Notes: a model not told the origin generated them from the sequence alone. DNA of 38,982 nt from Acidimicrobiales bacterium (GCA_029242745.1 JAQWTI010000038.1:1-38982), one strand, 5' to 3'. Numbered from the stretch's first letter, positions 1-9,077 are shown. Made by a program: numbers and translations.

Positions 1-61
1 CCCGGCGAAAGTGACCAAGCGAGTGGGCCGGTCGCAAGCGCCCCCTGGTTGTGATGGTCCG

Positions 62-469
62 ATGACTCAGTTTGATCGTGGCCTTGAGGCTAGAAGAAGA
101 GTTTTGGGCGACAAATATGTCGATAAGGCACTCCTCGGTGCAGATTCCTTTAATCAAGATTTCCAGAGGTTGGTAACCGAGTATTGCTGGGGCGAAGTTT
201 GGACTCGTTCAGCGCTAAGCGACAAGCAACGAAGTCTTAATAACCTATGTATTCTTGGTGCTCTTAATAGATCACATGAGTTTAAGACACATTTTCGGGC
301 GGCTATTAACAATGGGTGCACTTTAGAGGAACTCAGTGACTGTCTCATACAACTTGCTATCTATGCAGGCATTCCAGCAGGAGTTGAAGCCTTTCGATTA
401 GCACGAGAAGTGCTGGATGGCGAAGGAATCATTCCAGAACAATCCGACAACTGCAAAGAGACTGACTAG
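62..469 (+). CDS. 4-carboxymuconolactone decarboxylase-like protein (PcaC/CMD family)
   Basis: This is a small (about 135 aa) all-helical protein of the carboxymuconolactone decarboxylase/AhpD family. The N-terminus (FDRGLEARRRVLGDKYVDKA) and the core around NRSHEFKTHFRAA are typical of PcaC-type members. PcaC decarboxylates 4-carboxymuconolactone in the beta-ketoadipate (protocatechuate) pathway. Many relatives of this length have other or unknown substrates, and no other pca gene is visible here, so the exact reaction is uncertain. I chose the ATG at 62 because family similarity starts there. A GTG at 11 in the same frame would add 17 residues without family similarity. Neither start has a convincing ribosome binding site, and the gene lies at the window edge, so an upstream partner may be missing. 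Confidence 0.7.
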   Translation: MTQFDRGLEARRRVLGDKYVDKALLGADSFNQDFQRLVTEYCWGEVWTRSALSDKQRSLNNLCILGALNRSHEFKTHFRAAINNGCTLEELSDCLIQLAIYAGIPAGVEAFRLAREVLDGEGIIPEQSDNCKETD

Positions 470-501
470 CAAAGGTAGAACTTCTCGCCGAGTTGAGATT
501 A

Positions 502-543
502 TTTGTGCTTTGTGCTTTGTGCTTTGTGCTTTGTGCTTTGTGC
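502..543. repeat. Six tandem copies of the heptamer TTTGTGC
   Basis: Six uninterrupted perfect copies of a 7-base unit lie just after the PcaC-like gene. There are no spacers, so this is a microsatellite and not a CRISPR array. A second heptamer array follows 7 bases later. Confidence 0.95.
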
Positions 544-550
544 TTAGTGG

Positions 551-578
551 TTCTTGGTTCTTGGTTCTTGGTTCTTGG
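551..578. repeat. Four tandem copies of the heptamer TTCTTGG
   Basis: Four perfect copies of a different 7-base unit lie 44 bases upstream of the GTG start proposed for the next gene. Copy-number change here could alter promoter spacing of the YczE-like gene; that is inference only. Confidence 0.95.
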
Positions 579-621
579 TGCAGCCACCTAGAGTGGCGAC
601 TTGCTCTTCAGGGTCGAGTAC

Positions 622-1236
622 GTGAGGGATCTGTTTACGCGGTCGGTGGCAGTGGTTTCTGGTCTGTTGCTTTTTGCGGCTGGTATCAGTTCTCTGTTTC
701 TTGCAGAACTTGGTGCCGGTCCCTGGGATGTGTTGCACGATGCCATCGCTGGCCTGCTCAACCGCCAGCCGGGTACGATCATCGCAGGACTGGGAGTGGT
801 AGTTGTGGTCGGTGTAGCGGCGCTCCGGCAACCTATTGGACCGGGGACATTGGCCAATGTGGTCATCATCGGACTGACGGTCAACGTCATTTTGGCTCTT
901 GTGGAGCCCCCATCGATGATGGTGGTCCGGCTGGGCTTGGTGGCTGTGGCCCCATTGGTGACGGCCCTCGGCACGATGTTCTACATCGGCGGTGGATTGG
1001 GGGTCGGCCCTCGCGATGGTCTCATGACGGGCCTAGCCGACTTGGGGCTGAGCCTCAGGACTGCCCGAACTCTTCTGGAGACGACAGTTCTGCTGCTCGG
1101 TGTCGTGCTTGGAGGTCAGTTTGGCATCGGTACGGTGGTCTTTGCCTTATTGGTTGGTCCAGCTCTGCAGTTTTTTCGACAACACCTGTGGATGGGTATG
1201 CCTGAGTTGAGTGGAGGAGTTTGGCGTCGGTCCTAA
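622..1236 (+). CDS. YczE/YitT-like integral membrane protein
   Basis: About 204 residues with roughly five hydrophobic segments, apart from short loops and a basic C-terminus. Two related motifs, ELGAGPWDVLHDAI near the N-terminus and GGGLGVGPRDGLMTGL in the middle, are characteristic of the YczE/YyaS/YitT group of bacterial membrane proteins. Their function is not established; some have been annotated as transporters or regulators of export. I prefer the GTG at 622, which has AGGG about 8 bases upstream. A TTG at 601 in the same frame would add 7 residues. The gene is flanked on both sides by short tandem repeats and has no obvious operon partner. Confidence 0.75.
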   Translation: MRDLFTRSVAVVSGLLLFAAGISSLFLAELGAGPWDVLHDAIAGLLNRQPGTIIAGLGVVVVVGVAALRQPIGPGTLANVVIIGLTVNVILALVEPPSMMVVRLGLVAVAPLVTALGTMFYIGGGLGVGPRDGLMTGLADLGLSLRTARTLLETTVLLLGVVLGGQFGIGTVVFALLVGPALQFFRQHLWMGMPELSGGVWRRS

Positions 1237-1250
1237 TTGTTTTTCCTGTT

Positions 1251-1286
1251 GCACCTGCACCTGCACCTGCACCTGCACCTGCACCT
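1251..1286. repeat. Six tandem copies of the hexamer GCACCT
   Basis: Six perfect copies start 15 bases after the stop of the YczE-like gene, in the 219-base gap before the MFS transporter gene. A 5-base inverted repeat (CGGAC...GTCCG, 1391-1406) lies further down the same gap and could be an operator or part of the leader. I could not place a convincing promoter. Confidence 0.95.
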
Positions 1287-1455
1287 ATGCATTGAAAGTA
1301 TGGGTGCATCCTTGTTGATTTCTTAAGGGCGGGAGTGACGGACCACGCGATGTAAACAATCCACTGATGAAGATTTAGAGAGAATGTGATCGGACCACCT
1401 TGTCCGGAGAAAAAGTTGAACTTTAGGGTCACCGGAATCAGGCGGGGAGGGACCG

Positions 1456-2853
1456 ATGTCGTCAATTGAGAGCGTGACGCTGGTTGACCGACGGGCTTGG
1501 GTGGCCTTGGGTGTATCCACGCTGGCTGCTCTACTGACCACCATCGACATCTCGATTGTGAATGTGGCCTTTCCGTCGATTCGGAGAGACCTTGGGGCGA
1601 CGGAAGCTGGTCTTTCGTGGGTGCTTTCCGGCTACTCGATCGCTTCAGGGGCGTTCCTTATGCTCGCCGGACGACTCGCCGACCAAAAGGGCCGTCGGCG
1701 CCTCTTCCTTGTTGGGGTTGTGGTATTTGTGGTCGGCTCGTTACTGGCAGGCATGGCTACCTCTGCCGGGACCCTTATCGCGGCTCGGGTAGTCCAAGGT
1801 ATGGGAAGTTCCATCCTTGGCCCTTCTTCGCTGGCCATGATCCTTCCAGCTTTTCCAGGTGACCGCCGCTCCACGGTGATTGGAATCTGGGGTGCCTCGG
1901 CTGCGCTTGGTGCAGCGTTTGGGCCGTCTATTGGGGCATTGCTAATTGACGCCACTTCGTGGCGATGGGTGTTTTTTGTGAATGTGCCGATTGGTGCGCT
2001 GATCCTTGTTCTTACTCCTCGGTTCGTACGGGAGTCCTCCGATCCTGATGCGCGCGGCGGCTTTGACTTAGTGGGGGTACCGGCGGGCACAGTCGGGGTA
2101 GCACTAGTGCTTTTAGCAGTAGTCCAGGGTGAGCAATGGGGCTACTTTTCGGCGCCGTCGGTTCTATCGGTCCTCCTGGGCTTGTCACTCATAGGGCTGC
2201 TGTTTGTGCGGTCAGCTCGTCATCCCAGTCCATTGATTGATCTGTCGCTTGTCCGTATCAGGTCGTTTTGGTCGGCCGGAGTTGGGCAAATCTTCTTTGT
2301 TGCTGCGTTTATCGCCACAATCTTGTTTCACACACTCCTGCTTCAAGATCTTTGGGGATGGCCGGTGCTGGCCGCCGGGTTCGGAGTGGTGCCTGGTCCA
2401 GCGCTTGCAGCTGTTCTGAGTGGGCCTGTGGGCGCAGTCGTGGACCGACTAGGTCACCGCAAAATAGTGGTCTTTGGAGCACTTATGGCAGCCTTGAATC
2501 CTCTATGGCTGATAGTGACCGTAAGTGCTGACTCCTCATGGCTCACTTCGTTGCTGCCTGCCCAGCTATGTCTCGGGGTAGCAGTGGCGTGCTCGTTTGC
2601 CACTTACGCTTCGTTGGGTCTTCGTGACGTTTCACCTGCCCAGTTCGCCACGGCGAGTGCGATGATGCGGACACTCGGTTCGATCGGTTTTGCTTCGGGC
2701 ATTGCTATCGCTATAGCCGTGTTCTCTTCCGCCCAGCATCTCGGTCCTCTGGCTGCGTTTCAACGGGTCTGGATATATCTTTTCTGCACGTTTGTGGCTG
2801 GTGCTGCATTCTGTGCCGTTGCCTGCCCAGGTCGGGTTGTCCGGGTGGATTAA
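1456..2853 (+). CDS. DHA2-family MFS transporter (EmrB/QacA type)
   Basis: A 465-residue polytopic membrane protein with an estimated 14 transmembrane helices, the usual size for the DHA2 drug:H+ antiporter family. TM1 carries the motif TTIDISIVNVAFPSI (family motif D1, LDxTIVNVALP-like). The TM2-TM3 loop has GRLADQKGRRRLF (MFS motif A), and GASAALGAAFGPSIGALL matches motif C of antiporters. It probably exports a drug, metabolite or osmolyte by proton antiport across the cytoplasmic membrane; the substrate cannot be told. The ATG at 1456 has a strong GGGGAGGGA ribosome binding site. It converges with the P450 gene, with only 8 bases between the stop codons. Confidence 0.9.
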   Translation: MSSIESVTLVDRRAWVALGVSTLAALLTTIDISIVNVAFPSIRRDLGATEAGLSWVLSGYSIASGAFLMLAGRLADQKGRRRLFLVGVVVFVVGSLLAGMATSAGTLIAARVVQGMGSSILGPSSLAMILPAFPGDRRSTVIGIWGASAALGAAFGPSIGALLIDATSWRWVFFVNVPIGALILVLTPRFVRESSDPDARGGFDLVGVPAGTVGVALVLLAVVQGEQWGYFSAPSVLSVLLGLSLIGLLFVRSARHPSPLIDLSLVRIRSFWSAGVGQIFFVAAFIATILFHTLLLQDLWGWPVLAAGFGVVPGPALAAVLSGPVGAVVDRLGHRKIVVFGALMAALNPLWLIVTVSADSSWLTSLLPAQLCLGVAVACSFATYASLGLRDVSPAQFATASAMMRTLGSIGFASGIAIAIAVFSSAQHLGPLAAFQRVWIYLFCTFVAGAAFCAVACPGRVVRVD

Positions 2854-2861
2854 CGGGGTTG

Positions 2862-4106
2862 TTAGGTGGCTCGATTGAGGGAGACGGGCATAGTTTCACG
2901 GCCGCGGAGGATAATCCGGGCGTTGTAGGTGGGTTCGGCAGCCAGAGTGAGGTCAGGAAACCTTCGGATTAGGTGGGTCACAGCAATCTCACCCTCCATC
3001 CGGGCCAGTGCAGCTCCCAGACAGTGGTGGATGCCGCTACCAAACGACACATGTCTGTTGGCGTTAGTCCGGGTCACGTCCAGATCGTCAGCAGTTTCGC
3101 CCCAAAATATGGGGTCTCGATTGCCGCTACCAAGGGCGGTAAGCACCAACTCACCTGCAGGGACCTCAATCCCTGCGATTTCAACGTCGTGCATCATGCG
3201 ACGCCCTGAGGTCTGTACGGGACTGTCATAGCGCAGCAACTCATCAGCGACTGTCCCATCCGTCGATTCATCGGAACGTACGAGTTCTAGTTGCTCAGGA
3301 TGACGCAGCAGAGCGTGTGTGCCATTACCAATCAGATTCACTGTGGTCTCGTGCCCCGCTACGAAAAGAAGGTTTGTCATGGCCAAAAGTTCGTCCTCGG
3401 TCATTCGATCACCCTCTTCCTCAACCTGAACTAGATCACTGAGTAGGTCATCAGCTGGTTCTTGGCGCTTCCAGGCGATGGCGTCTCGGAGGTAATTTTC
3501 CATGTGGTCACCACCGGCTATTGCAGCTTGAACCTGTTCGGGAGTGAGGTATGGCTCAAGTGTTTGGGTCAGTGCGTGGGACCATGAACGCACCCGTTCT
3601 ACATCGGCTTCGGGCAGGCCGAGCATTGTGTGGATAACAGCGAAGGGGATGACGAAGGCGTAGTCGGCGATTAGGTCGATGGGGTCGTCGGTGGCGTGTT
3701 TCGAAAGTTCGTCGAGTAGGTCGTCCACGATGGTGGTAGTCCGCTGGCGCATGCGGGCAATTGAGCGGGGAGTAAACGTCCGTTGGACTAGCTTGCGAAG
3801 GCGGGTGTGGTCAGGGGGATCGAGGCCAAGAATTGATGGTGGCCGGTCTTCCCCTCGTTTATGCAGAACTTTCATGTGTTCTGGGGTGTACGCACCTGAA
3901 TCAAAGCGGCGCACTGAGGTGTGAGGATCACGCAGCACCTGGTGGATGTCCTCGTAGCGACTGACTATGAGGATGCCAAGAGGATTCCTGTGCACTGGGT
4001 CCTCGTCACGCAGCCTTGCGTAGGTTGGATAAGGGTCTAAGAGGAACTCAGGGTCAAAGGGATCCCAAGAAGGAGCGAACTCGGGATTATCGGTACCGTT
4101 ACTCAT
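2862..4106 (-). CDS. Cytochrome P450
   Basis: A soluble class I bacterial P450 of about 414 residues, normal length. Counting from the ATG at 4106, the I-helix oxygen-binding motif AGHETT is at 250-255, the K-helix ExxR (ELLR) at 289-292, and the haem loop FGSGIHHCLG has its ligand Cys at about 362. A GTG at 4115 in frame would add three residues; neither start has a clear ribosome binding site. The substrate is unknown. No ferredoxin or ferredoxin reductase gene is adjacent. It lies 84 bases behind the last gene of the minus-strand C1 operon and could be cotranscribed with it, but may also be independent. Confidence 0.93.
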   Translation of the reverse strand: MSNGTDNPEFAPSWDPFDPEFLLDPYPTYARLRDEDPVHRNPLGILIVSRYEDIHQVLRDPHTSVRRFDSGAYTPEHMKVLHKRGEDRPPSILGLDPPDHTRLRKLVQRTFTPRSIARMRQRTTTIVDDLLDELSKHATDDPIDLIADYAFVIPFAVIHTMLGLPEADVERVRSWSHALTQTLEPYLTPEQVQAAIAGGDHMENYLRDAIAWKRQEPADDLLSDLVQVEEEGDRMTEDELLAMTNLLFVAGHETTVNLIGNGTHALLRHPEQLELVRSDESTDGTVADELLRYDSPVQTSGRRMMHDVEIAGIEVPAGELVLTALGSGNRDPIFWGETADDLDVTRTNANRHVSFGSGIHHCLGAALARMEGEIAVTHLIRRFPDLTLAAEPTYNARIILRGRETMPVSLNRAT

Positions 4107-4190
4107 GGTGTGCACGCTACTGACGGATATATCTCCGGTCCGAACCGGGCTCGACTTGTCGGCCTCAGGGGACTTGGGTTCGAAGAGTCG

Positions 4191-6356
4191 CTATAGACGG
4201 GACCCAATGGCGTGACCGGTACGGATGGCACCTTCGATGTAGCCCACTTCACCAGCATCGCCGACCACGTGGACTTCGACGCCTTCGGCTAAGACGTCCT
4301 TGATGGCTTCGGCTAGCGACGAATCGGGCTCTACTCCACTAGCGAGTAGCACAGTGTCTGCGCCGAACTGCAGTTCTATTTTCTCGGCGCTATCAGAGGA
4401 GCTTATTTCAACCGCTACCTCAGTGGGCGTGATCGCGACTAGGCGCGTGCTGGTCCGGAAATCCACACCCTTTTCTCGGGCCTGGTGCAGGGCCCGCCAA
4501 CGGCGCGGATGGGCCATTTCGACGGCCAGATCGGTGCCTTCTTCTAGGACGGTGACTATCCGGCCTCGCTCCGCCAGGAACTCAGCCAACTCGCATCCCA
4601 CGAGACCACCACCCACCACAACGATACGACGCCCTATTGGCATCCACCGCCGAGACAAGTTCCGAACTCGGTTGAGGTCAGTAGTGATACCGAGCAAGCG
4701 GCCTACGGCTAGGGCGGCCCGGGTGACTGGACTAGGGCGGTGGGCGCTCAGATCGCCGTCGCCGGTGAGAAGTTTGCGGAGGTCATCTCCGGAGAGGACG
4801 TGCGGCAGGTCTGCGCCAGGCACGTTAGGTCGCCCTCGGACTGCCCCCGTGGCCACCACGACAGCATCAGGAAATAGGGCGGCGACTGTGGCGGGGGTAG
4901 CCACTGTGCTGGTCCGGATTTCCACCTCTACTTCTTCGATAGCGGCTTTTAGATAGCGCACTAGGTCACCGTTTAGTGGTGTAGTGAGGGAAGAGAACCG
5001 GGCTGTGCCTCCCAGGTGGTCGGCTCGTTCCAACAAAGTCACCCGGTGACCTCGACTAGCTGACACCCGGGCTGCCTCCATGCCCCCAGGTCCACCACCT
5101 ACTACAACGACATGGCCAGGATTGGCTGCTGGTGATGGTTCGGGTTCATTCTGGTGGCCTAGACGGGCGTTTACCGTACAGATGGGGGCTGCTGACCAGA
5201 AGTTCTGGGCTACGCAAACAAAACAGTTGATGCACGGGCGGACTAGATCGGGCCGTCCTTCAGCAAGTCGGTTAGGGAGGTCGGGATCGGCTAGGAGTTG
5301 GCGTCCCATGGCTATGAGATCGGCACCTCCGTCACGGATGATTCGTTCACCATCGTCGGGGCGTATCCGGCCTACAGCGATGACTGGGACGCTGACAGCT
5401 GCTTTGACTGAGCGGGCGAGATCTTCGTACTGACAGTCCAGCCACGGCAGCGGCCCTTCAGTGAAACCTGGCCCACCGGTGATCGACGAGTATGCCGTCA
5501 CGTGAATGGCGTCCGCGCCGCCGGCTACTGCCAGGGTCGCATATTGGGTAGCCAGGTCGGGGGTGATGCCGCCATCGAGAGCCGTATCGCGCCCGTTGAG
5601 CCGCACCAGGATGGCGAATTTTGTGCCACATCGGGCCCGAATGGCTTGTACTACGTCGACCAACAAGCGGGCGCGGTTTTCTACGGTCCCCCCGTACTGA
5701 TCTGTACGCCGGTTCCACGCAGGGGAGAGAAAGGTATCTATGAGATAACCGTGGCCGGCATGAATTTCAATGCCGTCTAGCCCCGCATCCCGAACTCGGG
5801 CTCCTGCATCAGCGAAGCGGTCGACCACCCAAGCCAACTCGGCCACTGTGGCTTCGTTGTAAGACGGCATCTTGCCCCCAGTTAGGGTGGCCATGGACGT
5901 GAGTTCTTCCATAGTGGTGTCCCGTAAAATGGCCATGGGGTCGGTGTCTGGTACGGGGAGACTGGGCACAAGAACTGTTCGGTCTTCGGCTGTGTCCACG
6001 CTGGAGATCCGCCCGTGGTGGTTTGCTTGGACGACAATCTTTGCTCCGTGGGCGTGGACAGCCTCACCCAGGCGTTGTAGTCCTCTGATTACGCCGTCGT
6101 GTGACAGAGCCGGCTGGTGGCGGGCCGTGGCCCCGTGGGGGAACGCCACCGCTGAAGTCTCGAGGATTAGCAGGCCGGCACCGCCCCGGGCTCGCTCGGC
6201 GTAGTGGGTGATGAGAGTGTCTGTGATCAGGCCGTCGTCACAGGCGTTCTGGTCCATGGCCGGCAGGACAATTCGGTTACGAAGGTCCAGTGGTCCCACA
6301 CGGATAGGCGAAAGTAGGAGTGGGTGGAAACCTGAGATTTTGGAATCTGATGACAC
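4191..6356 (-). CDS. Old-yellow-enzyme-type NADH:flavin oxidoreductase with C-terminal FAD/NAD domain (FadH/TMADH/DgcA-like)
   Basis: A 721-residue flavoprotein with an FMN-binding TIM barrel (about 10-350), a [4Fe-4S] motif CINCFVC...C (C-x2-C-x2-C-x11-C, about 370-390) and a C-terminal dinucleotide-binding region with VVVGGGPGGMEAARV and VVVGGGLVGCELAEF. IHAGHGYL is the substrate-site motif of the OYE family. This architecture is shared by 2,4-dienoyl-CoA reductase, trimethylamine dehydrogenase and the dimethylglycine demethylase subunit DgcA. It is the last C1-operon gene, after metF, so demethylation of an N-methyl amine such as dimethylglycine or sarcosine is an attractive inference. An enoate reductase role cannot be excluded. 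The start is GTG, with GGCAGGAT upstream. The gap to metF is 69 bases. Confidence 0.85.
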   Translation of the reverse strand: MSSDSKISGFHPLLLSPIRVGPLDLRNRIVLPAMDQNACDDGLITDTLITHYAERARGGAGLLILETSAVAFPHGATARHQPALSHDGVIRGLQRLGEAVHAHGAKIVVQANHHGRISSVDTAEDRTVLVPSLPVPDTDPMAILRDTTMEELTSMATLTGGKMPSYNEATVAELAWVVDRFADAGARVRDAGLDGIEIHAGHGYLIDTFLSPAWNRRTDQYGGTVENRARLLVDVVQAIRARCGTKFAILVRLNGRDTALDGGITPDLATQYATLAVAGGADAIHVTAYSSITGGPGFTEGPLPWLDCQYEDLARSVKAAVSVPVIAVGRIRPDDGERIIRDGGADLIAMGRQLLADPDLPNRLAEGRPDLVRPCINCFVCVAQNFWSAAPICTVNARLGHQNEPEPSPAANPGHVVVVGGGPGGMEAARVSASRGHRVTLLERADHLGGTARFSSLTTPLNGDLVRYLKAAIEEVEVEIRTSTVATPATVAALFPDAVVVATGAVRGRPNVPGADLPHVLSGDDLRKLLTGDGDLSAHRPSPVTRAALAVGRLLGITTDLNRVRNLSRRWMPIGRRIVVVGGGLVGCELAEFLAERGRIVTVLEEGTDLAVEMAHPRRWRALHQAREKGVDFRTSTRLVAITPTEVAVEISSSDSAEKIELQFGADTVLLASGVEPDSSLAEAIKDVLAEGVEVHVVGDAGEVGYIEGAIRTGHAIGSRL

Positions 6357-6425
6357 GTCGAGAATCCTGCCCGATCGACGGCTGTTGGGCCAACCGCTCA
6401 GCTTTGTGCTGTTCAGGCCAGATTC

Positions 6426-7301
6426 TCAGTTGGCTAGTTTCTTCAGGGATTTACGACGCCATTCCTCGGTGGTGTCCACTGAGTTAAAAGTAAAGCAGTG
6501 GATTCCAGTGATACCCAGATCGTTGGCCCGACTCGACAGTGGAGCAATCAGCTTGTTTGGGTTGTAGCCACCAGGTGAGAGCAGTCGGATAACTGAGGTT
6601 TTATTTTTTTTAAGAAACCGGGACGAGTGGCGAATACCCAAACGAATCGAGATGGTTAACAATTTGGTGCGGTCTACAGCCCCGGGTACACCTAGGTGGC
6701 AGGGTAGGTCCACACCACCTGCCCGGAGTTCTGAGAGCCACTCGGCGATGACTTGGGCATCAAAGCACATCTGAGTGGCCATGTAGCCCTCTAGCCCAGC
6801 ATTACGGATCAACTCTTGTTTTTCGATAAGAGCATCGGCGAGCTGCTGGTCGGGGATATTGGCGTGACCGTCGGGGTAGGACCCAACACCCACAACGTCG
6901 ATCTCGGGGCGTCGGTCGAGGAATGAACCCAGAAAGCCAGCTGCATCCGTAAAGGGTCCACGGGGCTCAGCATCACCACCAATGCAGAAGACCTTGCGGA
7001 TACCGATCGTGTTTACCCGCCGAACAATCTTCGTGACGTGCTCTTCGCTCTCAACCATGCGCGCAGCGAAGTGTGGGATCACGGCGAATCCCTTGTCGGC
7101 GTATTCGGCGCAGAGGTCGATGGTGTCGTCAATCGTCTTGGCTGGTGAGCAGGTGACCGAGACGGTGGCACCATCAGGAAGGTGCGCGCTCTGGTCGGCC
7201 AAGTTCTTCAGCGGTATGAGCTCGTAAGTCATGCCTTCGAGCAGGCGCTGCTGGATGGGCTTATCTGCTTTGGATCGTTCGATCTTTGCTCGGGTGGCCA
7301 C
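6426..7301 (-). CDS. metF: Methylenetetrahydrofolate reductase-like protein (divergent MetF)
   Basis: A 291-residue flavoprotein TIM barrel that interconverts 5-methyl-THF and 5,10-methylene-THF. Family signatures are CIGGDAEP (Asp110, equivalent to E. coli MetF Asp120), VGVGSYPDGH, and TQMCFD (Gln177, equivalent to Gln183). The N-terminal catalytic Glu28 of E. coli MetF (in SFEFFPP) appears to be replaced by Thr50 in SVTCSP. The context, behind the methyl-THF:corrinoid methyltransferase and Fhs, suggests it runs in the oxidative direction, from methyl-THF to methylene-THF. The start is GTG with a strong GGAGGGAGG ribosome binding site. It lies 78 bases after fhs in the same direction. Confidence 0.85.
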   Translation of the reverse strand: MATRAKIERSKADKPIQQRLLEGMTYELIPLKNLADQSAHLPDGATVSVTCSPAKTIDDTIDLCAEYADKGFAVIPHFAARMVESEEHVTKIVRRVNTIGIRKVFCIGGDAEPRGPFTDAAGFLGSFLDRRPEIDVVGVGSYPDGHANIPDQQLADALIEKQELIRNAGLEGYMATQMCFDAQVIAEWLSELRAGGVDLPCHLGVPGAVDRTKLLTISIRLGIRHSSRFLKKNKTSVIRLLSPGGYNPNKLIAPLSSRANDLGITGIHCFTFNSVDTTEEWRRKSLKKLAN

Positions 7302-7379
7302 GTTGCCTCCCTCCTCTGTAATCCTGGGAACGGTGGTGCTCGCTCACTGGTGGTGCGGAATTCGTGCTAGTCCGCATAA

Positions 7380-9077
7380 TTAACTCAGGCCGACAATCTC
7401 GCCGTCCTGGTCGATGTCAATTCCGATGGCACCTGGTTGGGCGCCAAGTCCGGGCATCGTACGCATATCGCCGCAGATCGGGTACACGAATCCTGCACCC
7501 ACCGACGCCCGGACCTCACGAACGGGAAGCGTCCAACCGGTCGGTGCGCCCTTAAGTGAGGCATTGGAACTAATCGATAGATGGGTTTTGGCTATGCATA
7601 CGGGCAGGTTTCCGAAGCCGTTGGCTTCATAAGAGTCGATTTGCTTCTCGGCCTGTGGTGAGAACTCGACACCATCGGCGCCGTACACCTTTTCAGCAAC
7701 TGTGCGAATCTTGTCACGAAGTGACATCTCGTCTGGGTAGAGCACCTGAAACTTACTTGGTTCTTCTGCTGCTTCAGCAACGGCCTCAGCGAGTTCAGCG
7801 GCACCCGAACCGCCGTCCGTAAAGTGGGTGGTCACGGCTGATCGGGCATTGAATTCATCTGCAATCTCTTTGATTGCTGCGATGTCGCCCTCGTGATCGC
7901 CCGGGAAAACATTAATAGCCACTACTGGGGAAACTCCATGGATCTTCATGTTTTCCAGTTGTTTACGAAGGTTGTCGCCACCCTGATGAACCTCATCAGG
8001 GTTCTCTGCTAGGAGTCCCTCGGGTAGTGGCCGACCGGCAACAATCTTGTGGTTGCCGGAGTGGGCCTTGAGTCCTCGCACAGTCGCCACTAGTACAGCG
8101 GCGTCAGGAGCGATACCCGAGTAACGACATTTGATATTAAAGAAGCGTTCGGCTCCCATGTCTGCGCCAAAGCCAGCTTCGGTCAGGAGGTAGTCGCCAG
8201 TGTGGATGCCGATCTGGTCTGCAATGATCGAAGAGTTGCCAGTAGCGATGTTGCCGAATGGTCCACAGTGCACCAGAGCTGGAGTTCCCTCGAGAGTCTG
8301 CATGAGGTTCGGCTTGATGGCTTCCTTAAGGATCACGGTCATGGAGCCGGCCACACCAAGGTCCTCTGCGGTTACTGGGGTACCAGCTTTGTCGTAGCCC
8401 ACGACAATGCGTCCCATCCGGACCCTCAGGTCGGCTAGCGAGGTGCACAGGGCCAGCGCGGCCATGACCTCGGATGCCGCTGTGATGTCAAATCCAGTCT
8501 CGCGGGGCACGCCATCAAGGCGGCCACCTAGGCCGACCACGATGTTTCGGAGGGCCCGGTCGTTAATGTCCATAACTCGCCGCCAGGTGATGTTGTGGAG
8601 GTCCAGACCCAACTTGTTGCCATGGAAGAGGTGAGCGTCAAGCATGGCCGAGCACATGTTGTGGGCTGCAGTGACGGCGTGCATATCTCCGGTTAGGTGG
8701 AGGTTGAACAGCTCCATGGGGACGACCTGGCTGTAGCCGCCACCCGCTGCACCGCCCTTGATCCCAAAGGTTGGGCCCATCGATGGCTGCCGGATGGCGA
8801 TGGTCGCCTTTCGGCCAATGTGGCTGAATCCCTGTCCGAGGCCGACGGTGGTAGTGGTCTTACCCTCGCCAAGTGGCGTAGGGGTGATGGCTGAGACGAC
8901 CACGTATCGAGCGTCTGGTCGATCGGCCATCCTCTTGATGGCGTCGAGTTTGATCTTGGCTGATCCCTCACCGTACTGCTCGAGGCAATCGGCTGGAATC
9001 CCAGCCTCGTCGGCGACCTCTATCAGGGGGCGCAACTTTGCACCGCGGGCGATCTCGAGGTCAGAGGGAAACGACAT
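7380..9077 (-). CDS. fhs: Formate-tetrahydrofolate ligase
   Basis: A 565-residue protein, close to the normal length for Fhs. The nucleotide-binding signature TPTPLGEGKTTTTVGLGQ is at about 65-82, and long conserved stretches follow (QPSMGPTFGIKGGAAGGGYS; LLTEAGFGADMGAE; CVLVATVRGLKAH-type region). The enzyme couples formate + ATP + THF to 10-formyl-THF. In catabolic demethylation operons it can run backwards, releasing formate and conserving ATP. That direction fits here because an NAD-type formate dehydrogenase is encoded in the same window. The start is ATG. The 146-base gap upstream, the largest in the operon, could hold an internal promoter (a TACAAT-like -10 is present on the minus strand), but this is weak. 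Confidence 0.97.
   Translation of the reverse strand: MSFPSDLEIARGAKLRPLIEVADEAGIPADCLEQYGEGSAKIKLDAIKRMADRPDARYVVVSAITPTPLGEGKTTTTVGLGQGFSHIGRKATIAIRQPSMGPTFGIKGGAAGGGYSQVVPMELFNLHLTGDMHAVTAAHNMCSAMLDAHLFHGNKLGLDLHNITWRRVMDINDRALRNIVVGLGGRLDGVPRETGFDITAASEVMAALALCTSLADLRVRMGRIVVGYDKAGTPVTAEDLGVAGSMTVILKEAIKPNLMQTLEGTPALVHCGPFGNIATGNSSIIADQIGIHTGDYLLTEAGFGADMGAERFFNIKCRYSGIAPDAAVLVATVRGLKAHSGNHKIVAGRPLPEGLLAENPDEVHQGGDNLRKQLENMKIHGVSPVVAINVFPGDHEGDIAAIKEIADEFNARSAVTTHFTDGGSGAAELAEAVAEAAEEPSKFQVLYPDEMSLRDKIRTVAEKVYGADGVEFSPQAEKQIDSYEANGFGNLPVCIAKTHLSISSNASLKGAPTGWTLPVREVRASVGAGFVYPICGDMRTMPGLGAQPGAIGIDIDQDGEIVGLS

Noticed and set aside
502-578. CRISPR array
   Set aside because: The repeats are 7 bases long and directly abutting, with no spacers.
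417-1205. 262-residue plus-strand ORF over the tandem repeats
   Set aside because: Its start runs through the microsatellites and the rest is an out-of-frame, Trp/Cys/Gly-rich reading of the YczE-like gene.
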